Shown one piece after another: positions 1 to 6,754 of a stretch of DNA of 9,596 nt. Numbering within the stretch: position 1 is the stretch's first letter; every line of letters begins with the position of its first letter. Below the pieces are notes generated by a model. That model did no database searches. It was not told where the DNA came from and was given only the letters and a program-made list of their open reading frames with translations. The stretch is from JBJHBY01 sp050485745 (GTDB lineage: Bacteria > Pseudomonadota > Gammaproteobacteria > Pseudomonadales > CAMLJR01): NCBI GenBank assembly GCA_050485745.1, contig JBJHBY010000138.1, positions 1-9,596 of the forward strand. Reading direction: 5' to 3'. The position numbers were made by a program, and so were the translations under genes.

Positions 1-11
1 CGCAGTCTGCG
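1..11. repeat. Short inverted repeat at the left edge
   Basis: The first 11 bases form two 5-bp arms (CGCAG and CTGCG) around a single T, just beyond the larger hairpin that follows trkA. It may be part of the transcript end region or of the next gene, which lies outside the window. A one-base loop is too tight for a real RNA hairpin, so this may be no more than a palindrome. Confidence 0.3.
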
Positions 12-15
12 CGAC

Positions 16-49
16 GGTTGTCCCGGGCCTTGGTTGGCCCGGGACAACC
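16..49 (-). terminator. Perfect 14-bp hairpin after trkA (possible terminator without U-tract)
   Basis: Arms at 16-29 and 36-49 are perfectly complementary over 14 bp, GC-rich, with a 6-base TTGGTT loop. The hairpin begins 5 bp beyond the trkA stop codon, where an operon terminator would sit. On the trkA-sense strand no run of T follows, so it is not a canonical intrinsic terminator. It could instead stabilise the mRNA 3' end, act with Rho, or also serve a convergent gene beyond the left edge. The structure is certain from the sequence; the role is inferred. Confidence 0.55.
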
Positions 50-54
50 ATAAA

Positions 55-1428
55 CTAAAAGAAATGCACTCCCACCTGAAACAAGCGCTCCACCTGCTTG
101 ATCCGCGACTTGTCCGTCAGGAACAGGATGACGTGGTCATTGGTCTCGACCAGCACATCTCCGTGTGCGATCAGCACCGCATCGCCGCGCACCACGGCAC
201 CGATGGTGACGCCCTCCGGCAGGCTGATCTCGTCCAGGCGGCGGCCCACCACCCGCGAGGTGCGGGCATCGCCGTGGGCGATCATCTCGATGGCTTCGGC
301 GGCGCCGCGGCGCAGGGAGTGCACGTTGGAGATGTCGCCCCGGCGCACATGGGTGAGGAGGCTGCCGATGGTGATCTGCTGCGGAGACAGGGCGATATCG
401 ATCTCGCCGCCCTGCACCAGGTCCACATAGGCGGGGTTGGTGATCAGGGTGATCACCTTGCGTGCGCCCATGCGCTTGGCCAGCATCGACGACATGATAT
501 TGGCTTCGTCGTCGTTGGTCAGGGCACAGAAGACGTCAGTGTCCTCGATGCTCTCGCTCATCAACAGGTCGCGGTCCGAGGCGTTGCCATGCAAGACAAC
601 GGTGCGATTCAGCCGCTCCGAAAGATGACGGCAGCGCCCCAGGTCCTGTTCGATCAGCTTCACCTGATAGCGTTGCTCCACGGCCTCCGCCAGACGCTCG
701 CCGATATTGCCGCCGCCGGCGATCATGACCCGGCGATAGGGCGTATCCAGGCGGCGCAGTTCGCTGATCACCGGCAGGATATGGTCGCGGGCGGCGATGA
801 AGAACACTTCGTCATCCGCCTCCACCACGGTGTCACCCTCGGGAATGATCGGCCGGTCGCGGCGGAAGATCGCCGCTACCCGGGTATCCACATTGGGCAT
901 GTGTGAGCGGATCTCGCGCAGGGCCTTGCCCACCATGGGGCCGCCGTAATAGGCCTTGACCGCCACCAGCTGTACCTTGCCCTCGGCAAAATCCAGTACC
1001 TGCAGGGAGCCGGGGTACTGCAGCAGACGCTTGATCGATTTGGTGACCAGCTGCTCCGGCGCGATGATCACGTCGATCGGGATCGCCTCGTTGCCAAACA
1101 GCTCACTGCGGGCGACGTATTCCTGGGAGCGGATGCGGGAGATCTTGGTCGGTGTGCGGAACAGGGTGTAGGCCACCTGGCAGGCCATCATGTTGATTTC
1201 GTCGCTGTTGGTCACGGCGATGAGCATGTCGGCGTCATCGGCGCCGGCGCGGCGCAGCACGCTGGGGTGTGAGGCGCGGCCCAGCACGGTGCCGATGTCG
1301 AGCCGGTCCTGCAGCTCGCGCAGGCGCTCGGCATCGATGTCCACCAGGGTGATGTCATTCTGTTCGCTGGACAGGTTTTCGGCCAGGGTGCCGCCAACCT
1401 GGCCGGCGCCGAGAATGATGATTTTCAT
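55..1428 (-). CDS. trkA: Trk system potassium uptake regulatory protein TrkA
   Basis: Cytoplasmic NAD(H)-binding subunit that gates the TrkH/TrkG potassium channel. The protein is 457 residues, the usual length for proteobacterial TrkA. It has two tandem RCK halves. The first opens with a Rossmann glycine motif, GAGQVGG (residues 7-13), with an acidic VDID (29-32) ending the second strand. The second half repeats this with GGGNIGERL (238-246) and E260. Each half is followed by a TrkA_C-like region (about 150-230 and 375-450). The reading frame stays open upstream to 1929, but that extension is out-of-frame rsmB sequence and the first domain starts exactly at MKIIILGAGQ. GGAG (complement of 1434-1437) sits 5 nt before this ATG. 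The ATG overlaps the rsmB stop as ATGA, suggesting translational coupling as last gene of the operon. The channel subunit is not in the window. Confidence 0.97.
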   Translation of the reverse strand: MKIIILGAGQVGGTLAENLSSEQNDITLVDIDAERLRELQDRLDIGTVLGRASHPSVLRRAGADDADMLIAVTNSDEINMMACQVAYTLFRTPTKISRIRSQEYVARSELFGNEAIPIDVIIAPEQLVTKSIKRLLQYPGSLQVLDFAEGKVQLVAVKAYYGGPMVGKALREIRSHMPNVDTRVAAIFRRDRPIIPEGDTVVEADDEVFFIAARDHILPVISELRRLDTPYRRVMIAGGGNIGERLAEAVEQRYQVKLIEQDLGRCRHLSERLNRTVVLHGNASDRDLLMSESIEDTDVFCALTNDDEANIMSSMLAKRMGARKVITLITNPAYVDLVQGGEIDIALSPQQITIGSLLTHVRRGDISNVHSLRRGAAEAIEMIAHGDARTSRVVGRRLDEISLPEGVTIGAVVRGDAVLIAHGDVLVETNDHVILFLTDKSRIKQVERLFQVGVHFF

Positions 1429-2723
1429 GGCTTCTCCAGGCGCGCGAAATAAAACCCATCGGGGCCATTGCTCGTCGTCAGCAGCTGTCGTCCCGCCGGC
1501 CGTGCCAGGCCCCAGCCGGCTTCGATTGGCTGCTCGCGGGCGCCGGGGGTACGTGCCAGGAAGGCGGTGATCACTGCGTCGTTCTCCTGTGGCAGGACCG
1601 AGCAGGTGGTATAGAGCAGCTGGCCGCCGTGTGCAAGGCAGGGCCACAGCGCATCCAGCAGTGCACCCTGCCGGGCCGCCAGTGCGGGGATATCCCCGGG
1701 GCGGCGCAGCAGCTTGATATCCGGGTGGCGGCGGATCACTCCGCTGCCGGAGCAGGGCGCGTCCAGCAGGATGGCATCGAAAGGCTGGCCATCCCACCAG
1801 TCGGCGGGGCTGCCCACGTCCGCCGCCAGTACCTTCGCATGCAGCCCTGTCCGCTCCAGATTCTGCTCCACCCGGCGCAGTCGCCCCGGCACCAGGTCCA
1901 GGGCCAGCAGCTCGATCCCGGGTTCGCATTCCAGCAGGTGGCCGGTCTTGCCCCCCGGCGCGCAGCAGGCATCGAGCACGCGCATGCCAGGTCGCAGGGT
2001 CAGCATGGGCGCGGCCAGTTGCGAGGCCTCGTCCTGTACGCTGAGCTGGCCCTCGGCAAATCCCGGCAGCTGTTCCACCGGGCGCGGGTCATCCAGGCGA
2101 ATACCGCTGGGGGCCAACTCACAGGCCCGCGCCCCGACACTCGCGGCTGCGAGATCCGCCAGGCGCGCCTCGCGCTGGCCTTGCAGGCGGTTGACGCGCA
2201 GGCACATGGGAGGGTGACTGTTGTTGGCGGCGAGCAGGCCCTCGGCATCCGTGCCCCAGGCGTCGCGCAGGGACTGGTACAGCCACTCCGGGTGGGCGGT
2301 GCGGGCAGCATCCGGCAGGCTTGTCAGCAATGCATCGCCGCGCCGCTGCAGGTTGCGCAGCACCCCGTTGACCAGGCCGCAGGCCCAGTCCTTTTGCAGG
2401 TGGCGGCAGGCCTCGACCACGCTGGACAGCGCTGCGTGAGGAGGCAGATTCATGTGGCGCAACTGGTAGGCACCGATGACCAGCAGGGCGCGCAGGTCCG
2501 CGTCCCGGGCCTTGAGGGGTTTCTGCAACAGGGCGTCGATCAGGGCCACCAGCTGCGGGTACCAGCGCAGGCTGCCGTAGCACAGCTCCCGCAGCAGGCC
2601 GCGGTCGCGCTCCGGTACCCACAGCTCGGCCCCGGGCAGCACCTGGTTCAATGAACGCCCTGCCAGGACCTCGGTGATGACCCGGGCGGCCTGGGCGCGA
2701 CAGTCCCCCCGGGCGCCGCTCAT
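1425..2723 (-). CDS. rsmB: 16S rRNA (cytosine-967-C5)-methyltransferase RsmB
   Basis: SAM-dependent methyltransferase (Fmu/Sun) that makes m5C967 in 16S rRNA. The 432-residue product is close to the E. coli length. An N-terminal NusB-like helical RNA-binding domain spans about 5-135. A linker and the Rossmann methyltransferase domain follow, from about 165. Visible motifs are the SAM loop LDACCAPGGKTGHL (250-263), the PC motif LLDAPCSGSG (319-328, Cys324), and TTCSVLPQEN (372-381), whose Cys374 is the expected nucleophile. The C-terminal DGFYFARL (422-429) is typical of the family. An in-frame start at 2807 would add 28 residues inside fmt with no family resemblance. The ATG at 2723 overlaps the fmt stop as ATGA and gives the normal N-terminus, so it is chosen. 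The 3' end likewise overlaps trkA. Confidence 0.97.
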   Translation of the reverse strand: MSGARGDCRAQAARVITEVLAGRSLNQVLPGAELWVPERDRGLLRELCYGSLRWYPQLVALIDALLQKPLKARDADLRALLVIGAYQLRHMNLPPHAALSSVVEACRHLQKDWACGLVNGVLRNLQRRGDALLTSLPDAARTAHPEWLYQSLRDAWGTDAEGLLAANNSHPPMCLRVNRLQGQREARLADLAAASVGARACELAPSGIRLDDPRPVEQLPGFAEGQLSVQDEASQLAAPMLTLRPGMRVLDACCAPGGKTGHLLECEPGIELLALDLVPGRLRRVEQNLERTGLHAKVLAADVGSPADWWDGQPFDAILLDAPCSGSGVIRRHPDIKLLRRPGDIPALAARQGALLDALWPCLAHGGQLLYTTCSVLPQENDAVITAFLARTPGAREQPIEAGWGLARPAGRQLLTTSNGPDGFYFARLEKP

Positions 2724-3679
2724 TCCAGGAAGCGACCGCCGGGCTGCAGTTGAGCTGCACGGCTGTTGAGCGCATCCGCCACGGCCAGTACCTTGCCGCC
2801 GGGCCATTGCAGGTGGGTGATTTGCAGGTTGCCTTCACCGCAGGCGACGGTCAGGCCCTCGCGCCCACTGCCGGTAATCGTTCCCGGCGTCGCGTCGGAG
2901 CGATCCGCCAGCGCCAGTGCCCCATGGATTTTCACGCGCTCGCCATGCAGGGTAGTGGAACACACCGGAAACGGCTGGAAGGCGCGAATGCGCCGCGCCA
3001 GCACGGCCGCAGGCAGCCGCCAGTCGATGGCGGCCTCGGCCTTGTCGATCTTGGCGGCGTAACACGCACCGGCCTCCGGCTGCGGCCGGGGCCGCGCCCG
3101 GCCCACGGCGAGGTCGTCCAGGCTGGCCAGCAAGCAGGGTGGCCCGAGTTGCGCAAGACGGTCGTGCAGGCTGGCACTGGTGTCATCGGCATGGATGGGG
3201 CAACGCGCCTCGGCCAGCATCGGGCCGGTGTCGAGCCCGGCGTCCATCTGCATGATGGTGACGCCGGTTTCGGTGTCGCCGGCCTCAATGGCGCGCTGGA
3301 TCGGCGCCGCCCCGCGCCAGCGTGGCAGCAACGAGGCGTGCACGTTGATGCAGCCCAGCCGTGGAATATCCAGCACCGCCTGGGGCAGGATCAGCCCGTA
3401 GGCCACCACCACCAGCACATCCGGAGCCAGCTCGCGCAACACCTGCTGCGCCTCCGGGTCGCGCAGGCTTGGCGGCTGGTGTACGGGCAGTTCGTGGCGC
3501 TGGGCCAGTGCCTTGACCGGGCTTGAGGTCAATTGCTTGCCGCGCCCGGCGGGACGGTCGGGCTGCGTCCACACGGCGACCACCCGGTGGCCGCAGGTCG
3601 GTGCCAGCAGGGCGGCCAAATGGGCGGCGGCAAAATCGGGGGTGCCGGCAAAGGCGATGCGCAGTGCGGGAGCGCTCAT
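2720..3679 (-). CDS. fmt: Methionyl-tRNA formyltransferase
   Basis: Transfers a formyl group from 10-formyl-tetrahydrofolate to initiator Met-tRNA, allowing bacterial translation initiation. The 319-residue product matches the family (E. coli about 315). The N-terminal catalytic domain shows FAGTPDFAA (10-18), QPDRPAGRGK (39-48) and the signature INVHASLLPRWRGAAPIQRA (111-130). Asn112, His114 and Asp150 (in MDAGLDTGPM) occupy the catalytic positions. The C-terminal OB-like domain follows from about 205, with YAAKIDKAEAAIDW (207-220), RAFQPFP (232-238) and LQWPGGKVLAVADALN (290-305). The usual RAFNPWP appears here as RAFQPFP, a mild variation. The gene starts 10 bp after the def stop with a weak Shine-Dalgarno, so it is probably translated by coupling. 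Its stop overlaps the rsmB start. Confidence 0.98.
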   Translation of the reverse strand: MSAPALRIAFAGTPDFAAAHLAALLAPTCGHRVVAVWTQPDRPAGRGKQLTSSPVKALAQRHELPVHQPPSLRDPEAQQVLRELAPDVLVVVAYGLILPQAVLDIPRLGCINVHASLLPRWRGAAPIQRAIEAGDTETGVTIMQMDAGLDTGPMLAEARCPIHADDTSASLHDRLAQLGPPCLLASLDDLAVGRARPRPQPEAGACYAAKIDKAEAAIDWRLPAAVLARRIRAFQPFPVCSTTLHGERVKIHGALALADRSDATPGTITGSGREGLTVACGEGNLQITHLQWPGGKVLAVADALNSRAAQLQPGGRFLE

Positions 3680-3689
3680 CGGCTGCCGT

Positions 3690-4196
3690 TCAAGCCTGGC
3701 GCCGATGCTGTTTCTCCAGCCTGGAGCGGATGCGCTGGCGTTTCAGCGGCGACAGGTAGTCGACGAACAGCTTGCCGTTGAGGTGGTCGATCTCGTGCTG
3801 GATGCACACCGCCAGCAGGCCTTCGGGCTCCAGGGTAAAGGGCTCGCCGTTGCGGTCCAGGGCACTGACGCGGATGCGTTCGGGGCGCACCACCGTTTCA
3901 TAGAAGCCCGGCACCGACAGGCAGCCCTCGTCGTATTCGCGCTCACCGCCGTGCAGGACCTCGACCTCCGGGTTGATGAACACCAGGGGCTGCGAGTGAT
4001 CCTCGCTGATGTCGATCACGATCACCCGCTCATGCACGTTGACCTGGGTGGCCGCCAGGCCGATACCGGGGGCCGCGTACATGGTTTCGAACAGGTCGTC
4101 GACGAGCTGCCGGATGCGGGCGTCGACCGTGGCCACGGGTTTCGCCACGGTGCGCAGGCGACGATCGGGGAATTCGAGGATTTCGAGTCTGGCCAT
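3690..4196 (-). CDS. def: Peptide deformylase
   Basis: Fe2+-type metalloenzyme that removes the N-formyl group from nascent proteins, undoing the modification installed by Fmt after initiation. The 168 residues equal the E. coli type length. All three family motifs are intact: GIGLAATQV (44-52, Gln51), EGCLS (90-94, metal ligand Cys92) and QHEIDHLNG (133-141, ligands His134 and His138, catalytic Glu135). The protein begins with the typical MARLEILEFPDRRLR, fixing the start at 4196. No strong Shine-Dalgarno is visible. It is the first gene of the minus-strand operon, and its promoter should lie in the 236-bp region shared with the LysM gene. Confidence 0.98.
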   Translation of the reverse strand: MARLEILEFPDRRLRTVAKPVATVDARIRQLVDDLFETMYAAPGIGLAATQVNVHERVIVIDISEDHSQPLVFINPEVEVLHGGEREYDEGCLSVPGFYETVVRPERIRVSALDRNGEPFTLEPEGLLAVCIQHEIDHLNGKLFVDYLSPLKRQRIRSRLEKQHRRQA

Positions 4197-4312
4197 GTTC
4201 AGGACTGTGATCGATTTCCAGGGTCAGTGCCGCAGCAGCTGCTAGGATGATGAGCGATGTGCCGGCAGCAGGGCTTCCGACGCGTCCGCACCCGGCGCCA
4301 TGCCGGGGTCGC

Positions 4313-4338
4313 TGCTATAGTATACGGCAGCAGTATAC
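4313..4338 (+). promoter_or_regulatory. Candidate extended -10 element and twin AGTATAC motif
   Basis: TGCTATAGT at 4313-4321 fits an extended -10 (TGn followed by a hexamer with one mismatch to TATAAT) for plus-strand transcription toward the LysM gene, giving a leader of roughly 105 nt. Overlapping it, AGTATAC occurs twice (4319-4325 and 4332-4338), 13 bp apart. Read on the minus strand each gives TATACT, a plausible -10 for the def operon. Each contains the palindrome GTATAC, so the pair could also be an operator. The motifs are seen directly; promoter or operator function is inferred. Confidence 0.35.
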
Positions 4339-4420
4339 AGGATTGGCCACGCCGGGTCGGCAGGTTTCACCCTGATGAGCCCTCCCGGTGTTGTGCGCGC
4401 GGCACCGCAACCGTTCGGTA

Positions 4421-4426
4421 AAGGAA
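4421..4426 (+). promoter_or_regulatory. Shine-Dalgarno that fixes the LysM gene start
   Basis: AAGGAA lies 6 nt before the ATG at 4433. An in-frame ATG at 4388 would add 15 mostly polar residues ahead of the signal peptide, so this site decides for 4433. Confidence 0.75.
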
Positions 4427-4432
4427 TGTTGC

Positions 4433-5455
4433 ATGAGAAAACTGGTGTTGGGGGCCCTGCTGGGGCTCGTGATCGCGGTGGGAGCGCAGGCCGGTGACGT
4501 CCTCGCCCTGAGGGAGGGGCACCCCCAGACCTACGTGGTCAAGGAAGGGGATACCCTCTGGCATATTTCCGGAATGTTCCTCGATGACCCCTGGCTTTGG
4601 CCTCAGCTGTGGGAGCACAACCCGCAGATCGACAACCCCCACCTGATTTTTCCCGGGGATGTTCTGCGCCTGGTCTGGATTGACGGGCAGCCGCGTCTGG
4701 TGGTCAGCCGTGGCCGCGATGTGCGGCTCTCCCCCCAGATGCGTATTGAGCCCCTGAGCCGCGCCATTCCGGCGATCCCCCTGGATGTGATCGGCCCGTT
4801 CCTGAGCCGCTCCCGTATCGTCTCCGCCGACACCCTGGAGCGCGCGCCGTACATCCTTGCCGGTCGTGAGGGGCATATCATCGCCGGCGCTGGTGATCAG
4901 GTGTACGCTCGCGGAGTCTTCCCCAATGATGTGCAGAGCTTCGGCATTTATCGCCGTGGCGAAACCTTCATCGACCCGGAAACCAACGAGTTTCTCGGCA
5001 TCCAGGCCACGGACATCGGCGGCGCACGGCTGCTCTCGCGCCAGCGCGATGTGGCCACTCTGGCCCTGAATCGCAGCTCCGAGGAAGTGCGCCGGGCAGA
5101 CCGCGTACTCCCCGAGGAGGAGCGCCGCATCGATGCCACGTTCATGCCCAGCGCCCCGAAACAGGATATCAGCGGCGTGCTGCTGGCGGTCGAGGGTGGT
5201 GTCACCCAGATCGGCCTGCTCAATGTGGTCATTCTCAACAAGGGTGAGCGCGATGGCCTGGAACCGGGCAACCTGCTGGCGATTTATCGCAGCGGAGAGG
5301 TCCTGACCGATCCGGTGACCAACGAGCCCGTCAAGGTGCCGGATTTCCGTGCCGGCATGCTCATGGTGTTTCGTACCTTCGATCGCGTCAGCTACGGCCT
5401 GGTGTTGCGCGCCGAGCGGCCGCTGGCGGTGATGGACCGGGTGCGAAGCCCGTGA
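4433..5455 (+). CDS. tsaP: Secreted LysM peptidoglycan-binding protein, TsaP-like (type IV pilus secretin-associated)
   Basis: The 340-residue product begins with a clear Sec signal peptide: MRK, a hydrophobic stretch at 4-16, and a likely cleavage after AQA (residue 20). A LysM domain at about 32-80 (TYVVKEGDTLWHISGMF to FPGDVLRL) should bind peptidoglycan in the periplasm. It is the variant with a DPWLWPQLWEHNPQI insert, common in this gene context. The remainder (about 95-340) ends in a glycine- and valine-rich region (248-338) that may be the FlgT-like C-terminal domain reported for TsaP. TsaP anchors and supports the PilQ secretin of type IV pili in Neisseria and Myxococcus; the P. aeruginosa homologue sits beside def and dprA (PA0020, from memory). 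The exact role here is inferred from architecture and location. It could be a more general LysM envelope protein. The gene has its own terminator downstream. Confidence 0.85.
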   Translation: MRKLVLGALLGLVIAVGAQAGDVLALREGHPQTYVVKEGDTLWHISGMFLDDPWLWPQLWEHNPQIDNPHLIFPGDVLRLVWIDGQPRLVVSRGRDVRLSPQMRIEPLSRAIPAIPLDVIGPFLSRSRIVSADTLERAPYILAGREGHIIAGAGDQVYARGVFPNDVQSFGIYRRGETFIDPETNEFLGIQATDIGGARLLSRQRDVATLALNRSSEEVRRADRVLPEEERRIDATFMPSAPKQDISGVLLAVEGGVTQIGLLNVVILNKGERDGLEPGNLLAIYRSGEVLTDPVTNEPVKVPDFRAGMLMVFRTFDRVSYGLVLRAERPLAVMDRVRSP

Positions 5456-5467
5456 ATTGAGCTTTTT

Positions 5468-5505
5468 CCGGGGCACCGCCCGCATCGCGGGTGTGGCCCG
5501 GTTTT
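5468..5505 (+). terminator. Rho-independent terminator after the LysM gene
   Basis: The outer stem pairs 5468-5472 with 5497-5501 (CCGGG/CCCGG). After a G-G mismatch, 5474-5476 pairs with 5493-5495. A one-base bulge and a G-U pair lead to the inner stem 5479-5483/5487-5491 with loop ATC. Four T residues (5502-5505) follow immediately. The hairpin starts 12 bp after the LysM stop codon, so it probably separates this gene from dprA. Confidence 0.7.
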
Positions 5506-5507
5506 CA

Positions 5508-5532
5508 CGGCGGTCGCAGGATGCGATCGCCG
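5508..5532 (+). repeat. Second hairpin just upstream of dprA
   Basis: Arms at 5508-5517 and 5523-5532 form a 10-bp stem as plus-strand RNA (nine Watson-Crick pairs and one G-U) with loop AGGAT. It lies 2 bp after the terminator T-run and about 20 bp before the dprA Shine-Dalgarno (AGGGA, 5553-5557). It has no T-tract. On the opposite strand the G-U becomes an A-C mismatch, so the structure favours plus-strand RNA. It could be a leader element of dprA or an auxiliary pause stem. Confidence 0.45.
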
Positions 5533-5563
5533 CTCGTGGTGATTCAGGTTTCAGGGATGAACA

Positions 5564-6697
5564 ATGCAGACCACCACCCTGCTCTGGCTGCTGTGGCAGC
5601 GTCTCGAGGGCATCAGTGCCCGCACCGTGAGCCGGCTCCAGGCCTGCTCCCCCGACCCCGCCATCCTGCTTGAGCTGCCCCTGGCCGCACTACGCCAGGC
5701 CGGCGTTGGCGACGCCGGCCTCGCCAGCCTGGCGGCATGGCGACGCCAGGGCGAGGCGCACCCCGCCTGGCAGCGTGCCCTGCGCGACGCCGACTGGTTG
5801 CAGCGACATCAGGCACAGCTGCTCACACCCGATGATCCCCGTTGGCCGGCGCTGCTGCGGGAGATCACCGACCCTCCTCCCCTGCTGCTGGTGCGCGGTG
5901 ACCCGGCCCTGCTCGAACGCCTGCAACTCGCCATCGTCGGCAGTCGCCGCGCCAGCCGCCACAGCCTGTTCAGTGCCGGCCAGTTTGCCACCGAGCTGGT
6001 CCAGGCGGGCTTCGTGGTCACCAGTGGCCTGGCCCACGGTATCGATGCTGCCGCCCACCGCGCCGCGCTGGCTGCTGCCGGTGGCACCGTAGCGGTGCTG
6101 GGCACAGGCCTCGACCGCCCCTATCCGGCGCGCAATCGCGGCCTCTATGACGAGATTGCGTGTGCAGGTACCCTGATCAGCGAGTTTCCCCTGGGTGCCG
6201 AGCCCCTGCGGGCGCACTTCCCCCGTCGCAATCGCATCATCAGTGGCCTGTCGGTGGGCGTGCTGGTGGTGGAGGCCGCCCTGCGCAGCGGTTCCCTGGT
6301 GACGGCGAGGCTGGCCATGGAGCAAAACCGCGAAGTCTTTGCCGTGCCGGGGCCGATCCATGGGGGCGGTCATCGCGGCTGCCATGCGCTGATTCGCGAC
6401 GGCGCCCTGCTGGTGGAAGAGACCGCCGACGTCCTGCAGGCTCTGGGGCACTGGTGGCGGCCCGAGCCGCTTGCACGCCAGGCGGACCTGGCTTTGACCG
6501 GGCGCCAGCTGGCGGTGCTTTCGGGGCTGGATTTCGCGGCCACCGACCTCGACAGCCTGCTCCAGGCCACCGGTCTGGAGATCGCGGAACTGCTCGGCAT
6601 ACTGACCGATCTGGAGCTGGTCGGGCTGGTGGAGTCCACCCCTGCCGGCTATCAGCGCACCGGTGCAGAGCTTGCAATCGCAGCGGGGCTTGGGTAA
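5564..6697 (+). CDS. dprA: DNA-processing protein DprA (Smf)
   Basis: Cytoplasmic protein that binds incoming single-stranded DNA and loads RecA during natural transformation. The 377 residues fit the three-part architecture: an N-terminal helical SAM/HhH-like region (about 1-75), a central Rossmann-like DprA domain (about 80-290), and a C-terminal winged helix (about 310-365). Key motifs are LAIVGSRRAS (122-131), TSGLAHGIDAAAHRAAL (153-169), the PRRNRIISGLS segment (220-230), EAALRSGSLVTARLA (237-251) and FAVPGPI (259-265). AGGGA precedes the ATG at 5564 by 6 nt, and the upstream frame offers no better start. The gene follows a terminator, so it probably has its own promoter, though I see no clear one. 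tsaC begins 57 bp downstream. Smf homologues also occur in bacteria not known to be transformable, so competence is not proven. Confidence 0.97.
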   Translation: MQTTTLLWLLWQRLEGISARTVSRLQACSPDPAILLELPLAALRQAGVGDAGLASLAAWRRQGEAHPAWQRALRDADWLQRHQAQLLTPDDPRWPALLREITDPPPLLLVRGDPALLERLQLAIVGSRRASRHSLFSAGQFATELVQAGFVVTSGLAHGIDAAAHRAALAAAGGTVAVLGTGLDRPYPARNRGLYDEIACAGTLISEFPLGAEPLRAHFPRRNRIISGLSVGVLVVEAALRSGSLVTARLAMEQNREVFAVPGPIHGGGHRGCHALIRDGALLVEETADVLQALGHWWRPEPLARQADLALTGRQLAVLSGLDFAATDLDSLLQATGLEIAELLGILTDLELVGLVESTPAGYQRTGAELAIAAGLG

Positions 6698-6721
6698 TTT
6701 CCGCGCTCGCCGGCCCAAGCC
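6687..6721 (+). repeat. Inverted repeat spanning the dprA stop codon
   Basis: GGCTTGGG (6687-6694) and CCCAAGCC (6714-6721) are perfect 8-bp arms around a 19-base loop that includes the dprA stop codon. No T-run follows, so it is not a standard terminator. It may pause transcription or set relative expression of dprA and tsaC. Confidence 0.35.
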
Positions 6722-6754
6722 TGGCCTGATCCGCCCGTAGCGAGGTGAACAGCG

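Larger units (their letters stand above)
4197..4432. promoter_or_regulatory. Divergent intergenic region between def and the LysM gene
   Basis: This 236-bp gap should carry the promoters for the def operon (minus) and the LysM gene (plus). It contains a perfect 10-bp palindrome AGCAGCTGCT (4234-4243), a GC hairpin with 6-bp arms (4291-4296 and 4302-4307, loop GCCAT), and a locally AT-rich island (4316-4338) that stands out from the GC-rich surroundings. GGCAGCAG occurs at 4264-4271 and 4326-4333, with a variant CGCAGCAG ending at 4238. No convincing -35 box is visible on either strand. I see no gene in it. Confidence 0.6.

Noticed and set aside
34..906. A 290-codon plus-strand open frame opposite trkA
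   Set aside because: It is antisense to the TrkA C-terminal half, has no ribosome binding site, starts inside the perfect hairpin, and has shadow-like composition.
1429..1929. N-terminal extension of trkA to an upstream start at 1929
   Set aside because: The extension is out-of-frame rsmB sequence rich in Arg/Pro/Gly. The family N-terminus and a Shine-Dalgarno fit the ATG at 1428.
1629..2654. A 341-codon plus-strand open frame opposite rsmB
   Set aside because: It is a shadow of a conserved methyltransferase gene, Gln/Gly/Ala-rich with no motif.
4388..4432. Upstream in-frame ATG for the LysM gene
   Set aside because: It would put 15 polar residues before the signal peptide; AAGGAA is placed for the ATG at 4433.
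4367..5485. A 372-codon minus-strand open frame opposite the LysM gene
   Set aside because: The plus strand encodes a clear signal peptide and LysM domain with a ribosome binding site and terminator; the antisense product has none of these features.
5523..5530. GCGATCGC octamer upstream of dprA, resembling the cyanobacterial HIP1 element
   Set aside because: It is one copy only, is explained by the hairpin arm, and the gene order is gammaproteobacterial.
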